From positions 1 through 64,000 of the forward strand of contig JACWER010000003.1 in assembly GCA_014653385.1 (NCBI GenBank): DNA of 64,000 nucleotides, given 5' to 3'. This DNA comes from Pelagibacterales bacterium SAG-MED50 (GTDB lineage Bacteria > Pseudomonadota > Alphaproteobacteria > Pelagibacterales > Pelagibacteraceae). Both the position numbers and the translations under genes were made by a program. Shown piece by piece: positions 35,514 to 45,815 of this stretch. The notes under the pieces were generated by a model. The model was not told the origin of the DNA and ran no database searches. It was given only the letters and a program-made list of their open reading frames with translations. Each line of letters opens with the position of its first letter. Positions within the stretch are counted from its first letter, which is position 1.

Positions 35514-35575
35514 ATATTAAATTAATGTTGAAATTAGTAGCTTTTTTTAAATTAAGCAAGTGCAAAAAAATTAAA

Positions 35576-37174
35576 TCAATAATTAAATTCTTTGTTCCAT
35601 TTTTCAAAAATTTTACTTGTCTCAATAAATTGATTTTCATAATTTTTCCATCTTCCAATTGATTGACTATAAAGTGGCTTATTAACCTGATCATAACTGG
35701 GAGTTGAAATAATTCTTTTATTTTCAGCTGTTTTATAAAACTCACTTAGATTATCTGTCCATTCAACTTGAAGAAATTTTAATAAATTTTTTATTGTTGG
35801 TTCAAAATTATTTATTACATCTTCATATTTAACTATATGAAATTTTAAATCTAAGCTTCTTTCATATATCTTAAATAATTCCATAGTTTTATCATACAAA
35901 TTTGATGCATCATTTATGTTAAACATATTTGACATTGCGTCATTTGGAGTGAATGATTGCATAAAACAACTCAATACCGAGTCACGAGGGTTTCTTACAG
36001 CTAAAATATATCTTGCATTAGGAAAAATTTTATTAATTTCAGCTAAATAAACTATATTTAGAGGAAATTTATCAATATATATTTTATCTTTATCAAATTT
36101 CACATAATTTTGTCTTTCTCTATTATACAAATCCTTTAAATTTTTTATTTCTAGTTCTTCAATTTTGTCTAAGTTAGAAAAACTACTACCAGTATTTTTT
36201 TCAATTTCTTTTAACAACTTATCAACAATTGGCTTTTCCTCTATAACATCAATTAAATTATGAGTCCTAAGAATAGTATCCAATAAAGTTGTACCTGATC
36301 TTGGAAAACCAATTAAAAAAACTGGATCTGAATTGTGACTTTTATCTATTTTTTTTTGCATTTTTTTATTAGTGATATTAGAAAAATAATTTATTCTTTT
36401 TAAGATTGAGTCCAAAAAAGTTTTTTTGTTTGAATTATTTTGAGGTAGCTCTTCAGAAATCTTATTTGAAATTTCAAAAAATTTATAAGCTTCTTGATAC
36501 ATGCCCAAGCTATCATAACTTTTTGCTAAATAATTGGTCTTTAAAGCATTTCTTGAAAGATCTCTTTTATCTAGATTTACTTTTGAAAAAATATCTACAG
36601 CTGTTTTGAAATTTTTATTTTTGTATTCAACAACTCCTTCAAAAAATTTGATTATTGGATTTTCTGGGAAAAAATTTTTTGCTTTTTCTAAGATTCCTTG
36701 CAATTTTTTATAATTGTTTGACCTGTCATATAAAAGAAATAAACTATTATATGGATAGATATGATTCGGGGTAATATTTACTGCTAAGTTAAGATATTTT
36801 TCTGCATTTTTAATATCATCTATCTTAAAATAATAACTTCCAAGATTATAATTTGCGTTAAAACTTTTTGGATCTATTTCAATTGCCCTAAAATAATTCT
36901 TAAGAGCTAAAGTTTTATCACCAAGTTCAGCATAAATATTACCCAAATTACAATAAATTGGCGACGAATTTGAGTTTATAGATGCTCCTTTTTCAAAATA
37001 ATCAATTGCTTCTTTTAAATTGCCTAGGCTACTGCTTGCCAAGCCTAATCTAAGATAGATTTCATACCTATCTGGCTGCAACACAATTACCTTTTTTAAT
37101 AAATCAATAACTTTCTTGAAGTTTCTTTCTTGAAAAGCTTTATTTGATAAATCTATTAATTCTTTTAATTCCAT
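35576..37174 (-). CDS. TPR-sulfotransferase fusion
   Basis: A 532-residue protein. Residues 1 to about 240 hold tetratricopeptide repeats (for example IYCNLGNIYAELGDKTLALK and FNANYNLGSYYF). Then comes a PAPS-dependent sulfotransferase domain with the 5'-phosphosulfate loop FLIGFPRSGTTLLDTIL near residue 283 and the 3'-phosphate segment YILAVRNPRDSVLSCF. The acceptor is unknown. It is separated by 62 bp from the tRNA-Gly fragment and by 22 bp from the next sulfotransferase, with which it forms a minus-strand pair. Confidence 0.9.
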   Translation of the reverse strand: MELKELIDLSNKAFQERNFKKVIDLLKKVIVLQPDRYEIYLRLGLASSSLGNLKEAIDYFEKGASINSNSSPIYCNLGNIYAELGDKTLALKNYFRAIEIDPKSFNANYNLGSYYFKIDDIKNAEKYLNLAVNITPNHIYPYNSLFLLYDRSNNYKKLQGILEKAKNFFPENPIIKFFEGVVEYKNKNFKTAVDIFSKVNLDKRDLSRNALKTNYLAKSYDSLGMYQEAYKFFEISNKISEELPQNNSNKKTFLDSILKRINYFSNITNKKMQKKIDKSHNSDPVFLIGFPRSGTTLLDTILRTHNLIDVIEEKPIVDKLLKEIEKNTGSSFSNLDKIEELEIKNLKDLYNRERQNYVKFDKDKIYIDKFPLNIVYLAEINKIFPNARYILAVRNPRDSVLSCFMQSFTPNDAMSNMFNINDASNLYDKTMELFKIYERSLDLKFHIVKYEDVINNFEPTIKNLLKFLQVEWTDNLSEFYKTAENKRIISTPSYDQVNKPLYSQSIGRWKNYENQFIETSKIFEKWNKEFNY

Positions 37175-37196
37175 AATTTATTAATCTAATCAATTA

Positions 37197-38054
37197 TTAA
37201 TACGACAATTCTTTTAAATCTTTTTCAAAAATACTTTCTAATTTACTTTTTAAATCATTGTTAATAATTTTTCTCCAGTCATTCTTTGGACCAAGATTAA
37301 AAAAGGGAATTTTTTGATTTTTATCTTCTTTTGAGCTAACTGCCTCAGAAAAACCATGATCAATTTCATTTTGTTTAAGTTTTTCAAATGATGTTGTTTT
37401 TAAAACATTTTTAATTTTATTTATATTTACTTTCTCTTTATTATTTGTAATTTTATTTATAAACTTAATGACTTCCTTGAAAACATAATAAGTTTCATTT
37501 TGTAAGTCTTCATATTTAATAAATTTAATTGGTAGTTTTTTTTGCATTTTCCATGACTTATAATGAACATTCCATGAACTTATAAATTGAAAATCACTAA
37601 ATCCATTTTCCTCAAATTTTTGAACATAATAAATAAAATTTTTATCATTTGTCATCCATTTTATTGCTTGTTCATCGTTTAATTGATAATGATTTTTTAG
37701 TGAAGTGAATACATTTCTTGGGTCTCTAACAACATAAAGACAGCCAATCGAGTTTTTTATATCAGTAAAATCATAATTATTCAATTTACCAAATATATTG
37801 TGAGTTTTGAAAAATTTTAATTCTTTAATATTTGCATTAATTCTTTCCTGAGCCTTAATCCAAAGTTTACAAGTATCGGTAGCAACTTTTTTATTATAAT
37901 CAAAACCCTTAAAGTATTTTTTAGTTGGAAATTGATCAATTTTTTTAAGCAACTGTTGATTAAAAACCCCATCATTAGAATAATAATATGAACTAATTAG
38001 TGCTCTAAGCCAAGTGTTTCCGCTTTTTGGGTATGATGCAATCCAAAATATCAT
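37197..38054 (-). CDS. Sulfotransferase, paralogue 1
   Basis: A 285-residue cytoplasmic sulfotransferase. YPKSGNTWLRA at residues 8-18 binds the PAPS 5' side, and VVRDPRNVFTS binds the 3' side. The C-terminal block FNLGPKNDWRK is shared with the paralogues at 48389, 49228 and 59487. The acceptor is unknown. The gap 38055-38157 upstream is very AT-rich with no ORF. Confidence 0.9.
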   Translation of the reverse strand: MIFWIASYPKSGNTWLRALISSYYYSNDGVFNQQLLKKIDQFPTKKYFKGFDYNKKVATDTCKLWIKAQERINANIKELKFFKTHNIFGKLNNYDFTDIKNSIGCLYVVRDPRNVFTSLKNHYQLNDEQAIKWMTNDKNFIYYVQKFEENGFSDFQFISSWNVHYKSWKMQKKLPIKFIKYEDLQNETYYVFKEVIKFINKITNNKEKVNINKIKNVLKTTSFEKLKQNEIDHGFSEAVSSKEDKNQKIPFFNLGPKNDWRKIINNDLKSKLESIFEKDLKELSY

Positions 38055-38157
38055 TTTTTAAAGTATATATGATTAAAAAAAATAATGTAATTAATTAAAT
38101 TTTAATTTTTTTATTTTAATTTATATAAATTTTTTTATTTTTGTATTAAAATTAAAA

Positions 38158-38802
38158 ATGCATAAAATAGATTTACCAAAAAAAATTCCAATTTTTCCAT
38201 TGAGTAATTTCATTATATTCCCTAAAGCAACTGTTCCTTTAAATATTTTTGAACCCAGATATATAGAAATGATAAATGAAAGTATGAAAACAAATAAACT
38301 TGTAGGAATGATACAGCCTAGAAGCTCAAATGATGATCAAATATTGCCAGTATTATATGATATTGGTTGTCTTGGAAAAATTACAAGTTTTAAAGAAAGT
38401 GATGATGGCAGATACTTAATTGAACTTAAAGGTCTTATCAGATTTAAAGTTTTAAAAGAAATTAACTCCTCTCATAAATATAGAGAATTTGAGGTAGATT
38501 ATAAAGATTTCCATCAAGATATTGGTAACAAAAAAGAGGAACTTAAATTTTCAGATCTTGAATTAATTTTTAAAGACTTCAAATCTTTATTTGAAAAAAG
38601 AGGTTTTATAATTAATTGGAAAGAGCTTGAAAAACAAAGTTTAGATGAAACAATAAATGCTTTGGCAATGGCATCTCCATTCTCACTAGAAGAGAAACAA
38701 GTTTTATTAGAAGCAAAAAACCTTGATATAAGAAAAAATAAAATTTCTGAAATTTTAAGCACTTATTCTTATGATGTTTTCAATAATACAACTATTCAGT
38801 AA
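38158..38802 (+). CDS. Lon N-terminal (substrate-binding) domain protein
   Basis: A 214-residue stand-alone LON-substrate-binding (PUA-like) domain protein without ATPase or protease parts. Characteristic are IPIFPLSNFIIFPKATVPLNIFEPRY at the N-terminus (quoted blocks IPIFPLSNFI and FEPRYIEM) and YLIELKGLIRFKV. Such proteins are common in alphaproteobacteria; function uncertain. It ends 1 bp before the convergent UbiH-like gene. Confidence 0.9.
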   Translation: MHKIDLPKKIPIFPLSNFIIFPKATVPLNIFEPRYIEMINESMKTNKLVGMIQPRSSNDDQILPVLYDIGCLGKITSFKESDDGRYLIELKGLIRFKVLKEINSSHKYREFEVDYKDFHQDIGNKKEELKFSDLELIFKDFKSLFEKRGFIINWKELEKQSLDETINALAMASPFSLEEKQVLLEAKNLDIRKNKISEILSTYSYDVFNNTTIQ

Positions 38803-38803
38803 C

Positions 38804-39883
38804 TTAAAATAAAACTCCTCTATCAGCAATCTTAGTAAACATTTTATTTATAAATGGATAATTACTGATCAGTTTTACTGAATTGCTTAAAAGACCAATA
38901 TTTGTTTTTCTCTCAATATTAAATAATTCATGAATTAAATCTACTCCATTTGAAAAAAGAAAATTTTTATATTTTAAATTTTTTTGAAATTCTGAATTCA
39001 CAGAACTATTAAGCGGTAAACCTAAATCTAATCTTTTTTTAATAATGTCTAAAAGTATCTTGATATCCCTAATTGTCATATTAAATCCTTGGCCTGCTAA
39101 AGGATGGATCTTATGAAGCAAATCTCCAAATGCCAGTATGTTATTATGATAGTAAGATCTTAAATTTAATGACTCTAGCTCAAAACTATTAATTTTTCCA
39201 ATACCTTTTATTTTGTATTTGAAATTTTTATCTTTAATCAATTGTTCAATATTTTCCTCTTTTAGATTATCAAGATTATGAACAGAATATACAATAGAAG
39301 TTTCTTTGCTCGAAATTGGTAAAAAAGCTAATGGCCCTTTTTTTGTAAAAATTTGAAAAGCTGTATTATTTAAAATCTTATCATGTGTAATTATTGCGGT
39401 ATGAGCCCAACTATTATATTTTTTAATTATCTTTTTGCTAAAGTATCGTTTTGAAATAACGTTTGAAGTATCACAATTAATTATAAGTTCATATTTTTTT
39501 AAAAAAGATAAATTTTTCTCATTTATAAATATTGACTTAAAATATTTATTTTTAGATAAATCTTTTTCCAACAATCTAAATAATTTATAGTTTCTAATAA
39601 TTGAAAAAAGTTGATCTTTACCTGTCTCAAAATTTATTAGTTTTTCGTTGTTAAGAGTTTCTGAGAAAATTTCTATTTTTTTTAACCTCCAAGTAAGTTT
39701 TTCAATATTTATTATATTACTGTTAAAAAAATCTATATTATTCTTTGTAATTCCAATTGTTCTTGTATCACTTATTTTATAAATTTTTTTACTGTGTAAT
39801 ATATCAACATCTATCTCACAATTAATAAGTGCCTTCGCTAAAGTTAATGCTGTTAAATTATTACCTAGTATACAAACTGTCAT
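38804..39883 (-). CDS. UbiH/COQ6-family FAD monooxygenase
   Basis: A 359-residue flavin hydroxylase, probably in ubiquinone ring hydroxylation. The frame opens at 39922, but the ATG at 39883 (MTVCILGNNLTALTLAKAL) gives the normal start at the FAD-binding strand. The Rossmann glycines are degenerate. The second FAD motif (ILAFGDLLHKIHPLAGQGFNM) is clear and family-defining. The ring position is not determinable. Confidence 0.85.
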   Translation of the reverse strand: MTVCILGNNLTALTLAKALINCEIDVDILHSKKIYKISDTRTIGITKNNIDFFNSNIINIEKLTWRLKKIEIFSETLNNEKLINFETGKDQLFSIIRNYKLFRLLEKDLSKNKYFKSIFINEKNLSFLKKYELIINCDTSNVISKRYFSKKIIKKYNSWAHTAIITHDKILNNTAFQIFTKKGPLAFLPISSKETSIVYSVHNLDNLKEENIEQLIKDKNFKYKIKGIGKINSFELESLNLRSYYHNNILAFGDLLHKIHPLAGQGFNMTIRDIKILLDIIKKRLDLGLPLNSSVNSEFQKNLKYKNFLFSNGVDLIHELFNIERKTNIGLLSNSVKLISNYPFINKMFTKIADRGVLF

Positions 39884-39945
39884 ATTATTTTTAATTTTAA
39901 CAATAAAAATTAGATGATACAAAGTGATTAAATTGATTCATTTAT

Positions 39946-42030
39946 ATGAATATTAAAAAAACAGCTAATTTATTGTTTAATTTCGCTATTAAAAGATTGG
40001 CAGAGATATTTGGAATTATAATTTTTCTAGTAGGTGCGATGCTACTTGTGGCACTAATAACATATTCGCCCAATGATCCAAACTTCATTTTTCCAGAGAA
40101 TACAAAAATTGAAAATTCGATGGGTTTTTATGGTAGCTTTATATCTGACTTATTGTTTCAGTCAGTTGGGTTAATAGCTTATTTGATTCCATTTACACTT
40201 ACACTTACAGGTATTAATATTTTTAAAACAAAAGATTTTTTTTTGTTTGTTGAAAATAATTTTTTCATTATCTTGTATTTATTATTTGGGTCACTTTTTT
40301 TTGCCCACTATTATCATGGTACATATACTTTATATATAAATGGAAATAGTGGTTTTGTTGGTCAATATTTAAATCAAACATTTCTCAAATCTTTGTTATT
40401 AATTAACGAGAGTATATTTTTTTATATTCTTATTTTAATTAATTTATTTTTTTTTCTTACCAGTATTAATTTTAGCCCTAGAAATTTTTTTAATTTTGTA
40501 AAAAAAATTTTTTATTTATTTTTTAAAAATGACAACAAAAATTATACAGATAAAAGTGAAATAATTAATGAATATATTCCACAAGATCAAATTAAAAACC
40601 TTATTCAAGAAGATCTACCTTTTATAAAAAATGAAAATCAATCTGAAGCAAAAATTAAATTCAAATTACCAAGTATTGATTTGTTAAAAATTCCTACAAA
40701 AAAAGAAAGAGAAAATTTTGAAAAGAATGAAACTCATGATCCAGAATTTTTAGAAAAAATTTTAATGGATTTTGGAGTTAACGGAAATATAAAAAAAGTA
40801 AGTCATGGCCCAGTGGTGACTTTAAATGAGTTTGAGCCAGCAGCTGGTGTAAAAGTTTCTAAAATAATTAATTTATCTGATGATATAGCAAGAAATACAA
40901 GTTCGGAATCTGCTAGGATAGCAACTATACCTGGAAGTAATACCGTTGGAATAGAGCTTCCAAATAATATAAGAGAAAATGTCTATTTGAGTGAAATTTT
41001 CAGTAACGCTGACTTTAAAAAAAAAGATATTAAACTTCCAATAGCACTTGGTAAAAATATTTCTGGTAAACCAATTGTAAGTGACCTAGCTTCTATGCCT
41101 CATCTACTTATTGCTGGAACTACTGGTTCTGGAAAATCAGTTTGTATTAACACGATTATTTTATCTCTTCTTTATCGACATGCACCAGATAAATGTAAAT
41201 TTATTTTAATTGATCCTAAAATGCTTGAACTCTCTACGTATGAAGGTATTCCACATTTACTTTGCCCTGTTATAACTGAAGCCAAAAAAGCAGCTTCAGT
41301 TCTTGGTTGGGTAGTTAAAGAAATGGAAAGTAGATATAGGTTAATGACAAAAGAAGGTGTCAGAAACATTGATGGATATAACGCTAAACATAAACTTCCT
41401 ATGCCCTACATAGTTGTTGTAGTTGATGAGATGTCAGATTTGATGTTAGTTGCGGGTAAGGAAATTGAAAATTACATTCAAAAGTTATCTCAAATGGCTA
41501 GAGCTGCTGGAATTCATATAATAATGGCAACCCAAAGACCAAGTGTAGACGTCATTACCGGCACTATTAAGGCTAATTTTCCAACAAGGATATCTTTTCA
41601 AGTTACATCAAAAATAGATAGTAGAACTATTCTTGGAGAACAAGGTGCAGAACAACTTCTAGGTAAAGGGGATATGCTTTACATGTCATCTGCTAATAGA
41701 ATAGTTAGAATACATGCCCCATTTGTATCTGATAATGAAATTGAAAAAGTAAATAATTCATTAAGAACTCAAGCGGAGCCTGATTACATAGATGAAATTT
41801 TAAATTTTGCTGATGAAAAAGAAATTGGAGATAGTCAAAATCAAGGAGATAAAGATGAGCTTTATCAGTCAGCCTTAGATATAATCAGATCTGAGGGCAA
41901 AGCATCAACTTCTTTTTTACAAAGAAAACTTCAAATTGGATACAATAGAGCGGCAAGAATTATTGATATGATGGAAGCTGACGGAATTGTTAGCAAAGCA
42001 AACCATGTTGGTAAACGAGAAGTGCTCTAA
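39946..42030 (+). CDS. ftsK: FtsK/SpoIIIE-family DNA translocase
   Basis: A 694-residue translocase. Four membrane helices (to about residue 180) and a short polar linker precede the motor with Walker A GTTGSGKSVCIN and Walker B VVVVDEMSDLM. A C-terminal gamma winged helix follows (SFLQRKLQIGYNRAARIIDMM, quoted in part). It moves chromosome ends through the septum and activates XerCD. The linker is much shorter than in E. coli. The stop overlaps the lolA start. Confidence 0.96.
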   Translation: MNIKKTANLLFNFAIKRLAEIFGIIIFLVGAMLLVALITYSPNDPNFIFPENTKIENSMGFYGSFISDLLFQSVGLIAYLIPFTLTLTGINIFKTKDFFLFVENNFFIILYLLFGSLFFAHYYHGTYTLYINGNSGFVGQYLNQTFLKSLLLINESIFFYILILINLFFFLTSINFSPRNFFNFVKKIFYLFFKNDNKNYTDKSEIINEYIPQDQIKNLIQEDLPFIKNENQSEAKIKFKLPSIDLLKIPTKKERENFEKNETHDPEFLEKILMDFGVNGNIKKVSHGPVVTLNEFEPAAGVKVSKIINLSDDIARNTSSESARIATIPGSNTVGIELPNNIRENVYLSEIFSNADFKKKDIKLPIALGKNISGKPIVSDLASMPHLLIAGTTGSGKSVCINTIILSLLYRHAPDKCKFILIDPKMLELSTYEGIPHLLCPVITEAKKAASVLGWVVKEMESRYRLMTKEGVRNIDGYNAKHKLPMPYIVVVVDEMSDLMLVAGKEIENYIQKLSQMARAAGIHIIMATQRPSVDVITGTIKANFPTRISFQVTSKIDSRTILGEQGAEQLLGKGDMLYMSSANRIVRIHAPFVSDNEIEKVNNSLRTQAEPDYIDEILNFADEKEIGDSQNQGDKDELYQSALDIIRSEGKASTSFLQRKLQIGYNRAARIIDMMEADGIVSKANHVGKREVL

Positions 42031-42575
42031 TGTTTAAATACATTTTTATCTTTATTTTTTTTATTTTATTATCAAACACTCAAGCAAGTAATAAAGAAAA
42101 GATAATAGAAAAATTACAGAATACTAAAAATTTAAATTTTAATTTTGAACAAAATATTAATGGTAAAATAGAGGGTGGAAATTGTACGATTCAATATCCA
42201 AAGAAGATTTATTGTAAGTATATTAAAAATAATAAAATTTTAGTTTCGAATGGCAAATCATTTGTAGTTAAAACTGAATCTAGTTTTTATAGATACCCCT
42301 TAGAAAAAACACCTCTTAATTTAATATTAGATAAAGATTTTTTAATAAAAAAAATACACAATCTAAGAGAAAAAATTTTAGATGAATCTTATATAAATTT
42401 TACAATTATAGAAGATAATAATGAGATTCATATTTTTTTTGATAATAAAACATTTAATTTAATCGGCTGGCAAACTAAAGATATATATCAAAATATTAAT
42501 GTTACTTATCTATCTTCTATTCAAGAAAATAAACAGATTGAAAAAAATTTATTTAAACTTCCTATTCAAAATTAA
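42030..42575 (+). CDS. lolA: LolA-like outer-membrane lipoprotein carrier
   Basis: A 181-residue periplasmic protein with a signal peptide (KYIFIFIFFILLSNTQA). The LolA pattern is NFNFEQNINGKIEGG followed by VSNGKSFVV, and the order ftsK-lolA is typical of alphaproteobacteria. It carries lipoproteins from LolCDE to the outer membrane. It shares the TTAA end with the convergent GNAT gene. Confidence 0.88.
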   Translation: MFKYIFIFIFFILLSNTQASNKEKIIEKLQNTKNLNFNFEQNINGKIEGGNCTIQYPKKIYCKYIKNNKILVSNGKSFVVKTESSFYRYPLEKTPLNLILDKDFLIKKIHNLREKILDESYINFTIIEDNNEIHIFFDNKTFNLIGWQTKDIYQNINVTYLSSIQENKQIEKNLFKLPIQN

Positions 42576-43075
42576 ATTCTTATAGTTTCAAATTTAAAAA
42601 TTTTCATCCCTCTAGCAATATAGTTACTTAAAGCATTCTTGTGGTCTAATGAACATGTGTGAAGCCAAACCCTATCAATATTACTTTTAAAAGATTTTTT
42701 AATTGCTTCTGATAATAAATATGAACCAAGCTTTTTATTTTGAAATTCTTCTAATAATCCAAAGTAAGCAATTTCTACCTCTTTTTTCTCAACATAAAAT
42801 ATTAATTCAAAAAAACCTGCGAGATTATTTCTATATTTAAAAATGTATGTTTCAACTTTTGCACTAGAAACATAATCTATCCATTGAGTTTCAGTCCAAA
42901 CTAATCGATCAATCCATTTATGTTTTTTACCAATATTTTTGTAAAAAAATTTATTCAATTGAAAATTAATTGGCTTTAATAAGCTTATAGAATAATCATC
43001 ATTAGGTTTAATAGTTTCCTTAAGGTCTTGAATAGAATTAATTTCTAAATAATTTCTTTGAACTTCCTCTGTCAC
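42572..43075 (-). CDS. GNAT-family N-acetyltransferase
   Basis: A 167-residue acetyltransferase-fold protein. The acetyl-CoA binding stretch is FGLLEEFQNKKLGSYLLSEA, followed by VWLHTCSLDHKNAL and a C-terminal Y-x-ARGMKIF. The acceptor is unknown. Last gene of the his-operon run, overlapping the HIT gene by 4 bp. Confidence 0.85.
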   Translation of the reverse strand: MTEEVQRNYLEINSIQDLKETIKPNDDYSISLLKPINFQLNKFFYKNIGKKHKWIDRLVWTETQWIDYVSSAKVETYIFKYRNNLAGFFELIFYVEKKEVEIAYFGLLEEFQNKKLGSYLLSEAIKKSFKSNIDRVWLHTCSLDHKNALSNYIARGMKIFKFETIRI

Positions 43076-43437
43076 TCAACCATTTTTCCAACTTCTTCAC
43101 CTCCAAATAGATGGAAATGTAAGTGCGGAACCTCTTGACCACCATCATCACTTATATTGGCTAGTGCCCTATAACCCTTGCCTACTTCTGTTGAAATACC
43201 TAGTTTTTTGGCTACTATGTTGATGCCCTTCAGTAATCCAACCATCTCTTCACTTGATGCATTTAAACTAAAATCGTCTAAATCAATATATTTACCTTTT
43301 GGAATTACTAAAGCATGAATTTTTTTTTGTGGATTAATATCATGAAAAGATAAAACAAAGTCATCTTCATAAATTTTATTACAAGGTATCTCTTTCCTCA
43401 AGATTTTTGCAAAGATATTGCTATCATCGTAACTCAT
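43072..43437 (-). CDS. HIT-family (HinT-like) nucleotide hydrolase
   Basis: A 121-residue histidine-triad protein with the catalytic HLHFHLFGG near the C-terminus and IFAKILRKEIPCNKIYED at the start. HinT hydrolases act on purine nucleoside phosphoramidates. It overlaps hisE by 4 bp, so it is co-expressed with the histidine genes. Confidence 0.95.
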   Translation of the reverse strand: MSYDDSNIFAKILRKEIPCNKIYEDDFVLSFHDINPQKKIHALVIPKGKYIDLDDFSLNASSEEMVGLLKGINIVAKKLGISTEVGKGYRALANISDDGGQEVPHLHFHLFGGEEVGKMVE

Positions 43438-43706
43438 TTTTTTCTTTTTTCTAACTCTTGCATAACTTCTTCTATTTTTACATCATTAGCTTCAAGATAC
43501 ATTAACAAATGGTAAAATACATCTGCGGCTTCATGAATTTTGTTTGTATTTTCTTCCACAGCTTCAATTAATTCATCAACTTCTTCTAAAACTTTTGCTT
43601 TACTTAGTGCTTTATTGGCAAGTAATTTATTAGTGTAAGATCCCTCTAAGGGGGATAATTTTCTCTCTCTTGCAAGTTTTATTAAATTTTCTAAGGTATT
43701 AAGCAT
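43434..43706 (-). CDS. hisE: Phosphoribosyl-ATP diphosphatase
   Basis: Second step of histidine synthesis. The frame is open from 43757, inside hisF, but the ATG at 43706 gives a normal 90-residue HisE starting MLNTLENLIKLARERK. The metal-binding helix segment EEVDELIEAVEE and AADVFYHLL are family signatures. It starts 1 bp after the hisF stop and overlaps the HIT gene. Confidence 0.94.
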   Translation of the reverse strand: MLNTLENLIKLARERKLSPLEGSYTNKLLANKALSKAKVLEEVDELIEAVEENTNKIHEAADVFYHLLMYLEANDVKIEEVMQELEKRKK

Positions 43707-43707
43707 A

Positions 43708-44463
43708 TCAAATTCTAACAGGTATTCCTTTTGAATCCAGATATTCCTTAGCCTCATTTACAGAATGTTTTCCATAATGAAATATGGATGCAGCCAAAAC
43801 AGCACTTGCATTTCCTAATTTTATTCCATCTACCAAGTGATCTAAATTACCAACTCCACCGGATGCAATAACAGGAATATTAACTTTTGAAGATATTCTA
43901 GACATCAAATCAATATCATAGCCTACTTGGGTACCATCTCTGTCCATTGATGTTACCAAAAGTTCACCTGCTCCAGTTTCCTCCATTTTTTTTGCAAAAT
44001 CTATTGCATCAATTCCTGTACCATTCCTTCCTCCATGAGTAAAAATTTCCCAACTATCAGAGTTTTTTTTTGCATCAATTGCAACAACAATACATTGAGA
44101 TCCAAATTTTTTAGAACTCTCAACGATTACTTCTGGATTTTGAACTGCCGCAGTATTTATTGACACCTTATCTGCACCACAGTTTAGTAATTTATTAATA
44201 TCGTTAACACTTCTAACACCTCCTCCAACAGTTAGAGGAACAAAACATTTCTTAGAGGTTTTCTCTACAACTTCATAAATGGTCTCTCTGTTTTCATTCG
44301 AAGCAGTAATATCTAAAAAACATATTTCATCTGCACCACCATCAGAATAAATTTTAGCTTGCTCAACAGGATCTCCAGCATCTTTTAAATCTACAAAGTT
44401 AATACCTTTTACAACGCGGCCATTTTTAACATCTAAACAAGGTATAATTCTATTTTTAAGCAT
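43708..44463 (-). CDS. hisF: Imidazole glycerol phosphate synthase, cyclase subunit
   Basis: TIM-barrel cyclase partner of HisH that converts PRFAR to imidazole glycerol phosphate and AICAR. Signatures: [15 protein letters not shown] at the start, [16 protein letters not shown] and PVIASGGVG, with the catalytic Asp residues in CLDV and SMDRDG. 251 residues. It overlaps hisA by 8 bp. The AICAR product feeds PurH. Confidence 0.98.
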   Translation of the reverse strand: MLKNRIIPCLDVKNGRVVKGINFVDLKDAGDPVEQAKIYSDGGADEICFLDITASNENRETIYEVVEKTSKKCFVPLTVGGGVRSVNDINKLLNCGADKVSINTAAVQNPEVIVESSKKFGSQCIVVAIDAKKNSDSWEIFTHGGRNGTGIDAIDFAKKMEETGAGELLVTSMDRDGTQVGYDIDLMSRISSKVNIPVIASGGVGNLDHLVDGIKLGNASAVLAASIFHYGKHSVNEAKEYLDSKGIPVRI

Positions 44464-45181
44464 CTAATTCCTTAGCTAATTCTTCTAATTTAATATCACC
44501 ATCGTATATGGCTTTTCCAACTATAATACCTTCGATATTTTCATTATTTAGTTTCTTGGCTTTTTTAATATCTTCAATTGAAGAAACTCCACCTGAAATA
44601 ATTACAGGACAATTCGATGTATCTGCAACTTTTAAAGTTTCATCAAAGTTTGGACTAAGCTTCATTCCATCTCGGTTAATATCAGTAAAAATTAATCTAC
44701 TAGCACCAAAATCATTAACTTCTTTTAAATAATCCAAAGTTAATTGATTAGAATTTTCTTTCCAGCCTGAGACTGAGAGATATCCATCTTTAGCGTCTAA
44801 CCCTAAAGCAATTTTACTAGGAAATTTTTGGCAAGCATTTTTTAAAAAATTTTTATCTTTTATAGCAGCACTTCCTAAAATTACCTTTTCAACACCAGCG
44901 TCTGTATATTCTTGAATACTATCAATGGTTCTAACTCCTCCACCTACTTCAATTTTTAAATCAAATTTATTAACTATTTCTTTTATAATATCTAAATTAA
45001 CTGTCTCTCCAGTCAAAGCTCCATCTAAATCAACAATATGTAAGTTTTTAAAACCATGATCTTTATATTTACCAGCTTGATCAACTGGAGATATTTCATA
45101 TTCAGTTTTATCATCAAAGTCCCCTTTGACCAACCTCACACACTTTTTATCTTTAATATCTATTGCAGGAAATATTTTCAC
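44456..45181 (-). CDS. hisA: HisA, ProFAR isomerase
   Basis: Isomerises ProFAR to PRFAR. The TIM barrel has [35 protein letters not shown] and VIISGGVSS, with catalytic Asp residues in AIDI and FTDINRDGM. 241 residues, normal. It sits between hisH (2 bp) and hisF (8-bp overlap). Confidence 0.98.
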   Translation of the reverse strand: MKIFPAIDIKDKKCVRLVKGDFDDKTEYEISPVDQAGKYKDHGFKNLHIVDLDGALTGETVNLDIIKEIVNKFDLKIEVGGGVRTIDSIQEYTDAGVEKVILGSAAIKDKNFLKNACQKFPSKIALGLDAKDGYLSVSGWKENSNQLTLDYLKEVNDFGASRLIFTDINRDGMKLSPNFDETLKVADTSNCPVIISGGVSSIEDIKKAKKLNNENIEGIIVGKAIYDGDIKLEELAKELDA

Positions 45182-45183
45182 AA

Positions 45184-45810
45184 TTAAAGCCTTATAAAAT
45201 TATCAATTATTTTAAGTCCAATTTTATCACTCTTTTCAGGGTGAAATTGGGTTCCAAAAATATTCTCTTTTTCAACGGCACAAACAATATTTGATGCATA
45301 ATCTGTTGTTGCTGAAATTACACTTTTATCTTCTGGAATAAACTCATAACTATGAACAAAATACATATGAGAACTATTTTCTATATCTTTAAAAATCCTA
45401 CTATCTTTAACAATATTTATTTGATTCCAGCCAATATGTGGAAGTTTATATTTATTATTTTGATTGTTGATCTTTGAGACTTTTCCTGAAATCCATCCAA
45501 GACCTTTTGTTTCGGTTTCCTCATAACCAATACTTGCAAACATCTGCAAACCAACGCAAATTCCAAGAAGAGGTCTTTTATTATTAATTGCAAATTCATT
45601 TAAAGTGTCAACTAAGCCATTTATACTTTTTAAAGCGTCAATACAGCTCTTAAAAGAGCCCTGACCAGGCAACACCACCTTGTCACTTGATTTAATCTTA
45701 TTTAAATCTGAGGTTATTTCTATTTTTACTTTATCTCTAGCAACTTCACTAAAAGAGTTTATGACTGATCTTATATTACCTGAATTGTAATCAACAATTG
45801 CGACATTCAT
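45184..45810 (-). CDS. hisH: Imidazole glycerol phosphate synthase, glutaminase subunit
   Basis: Releases ammonia from glutamine for HisF. The nucleophile is in LGICVGLQMF, and the His-Glu of the triad is in FGTQFHPEKS. IVDYNSGNIRSV at the start is family-typical. 208 residues. It lies 5 bp after hisB. Confidence 0.98.
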   Translation of the reverse strand: MNVAIVDYNSGNIRSVINSFSEVARDKVKIEITSDLNKIKSSDKVVLPGQGSFKSCIDALKSINGLVDTLNEFAINNKRPLLGICVGLQMFASIGYEETETKGLGWISGKVSKINNQNNKYKLPHIGWNQINIVKDSRIFKDIENSSHMYFVHSYEFIPEDKSVISATTDYASNIVCAVEKENIFGTQFHPEKSDKIGLKIIDNFIRL

Positions 45811-45815
45811 TAAAC

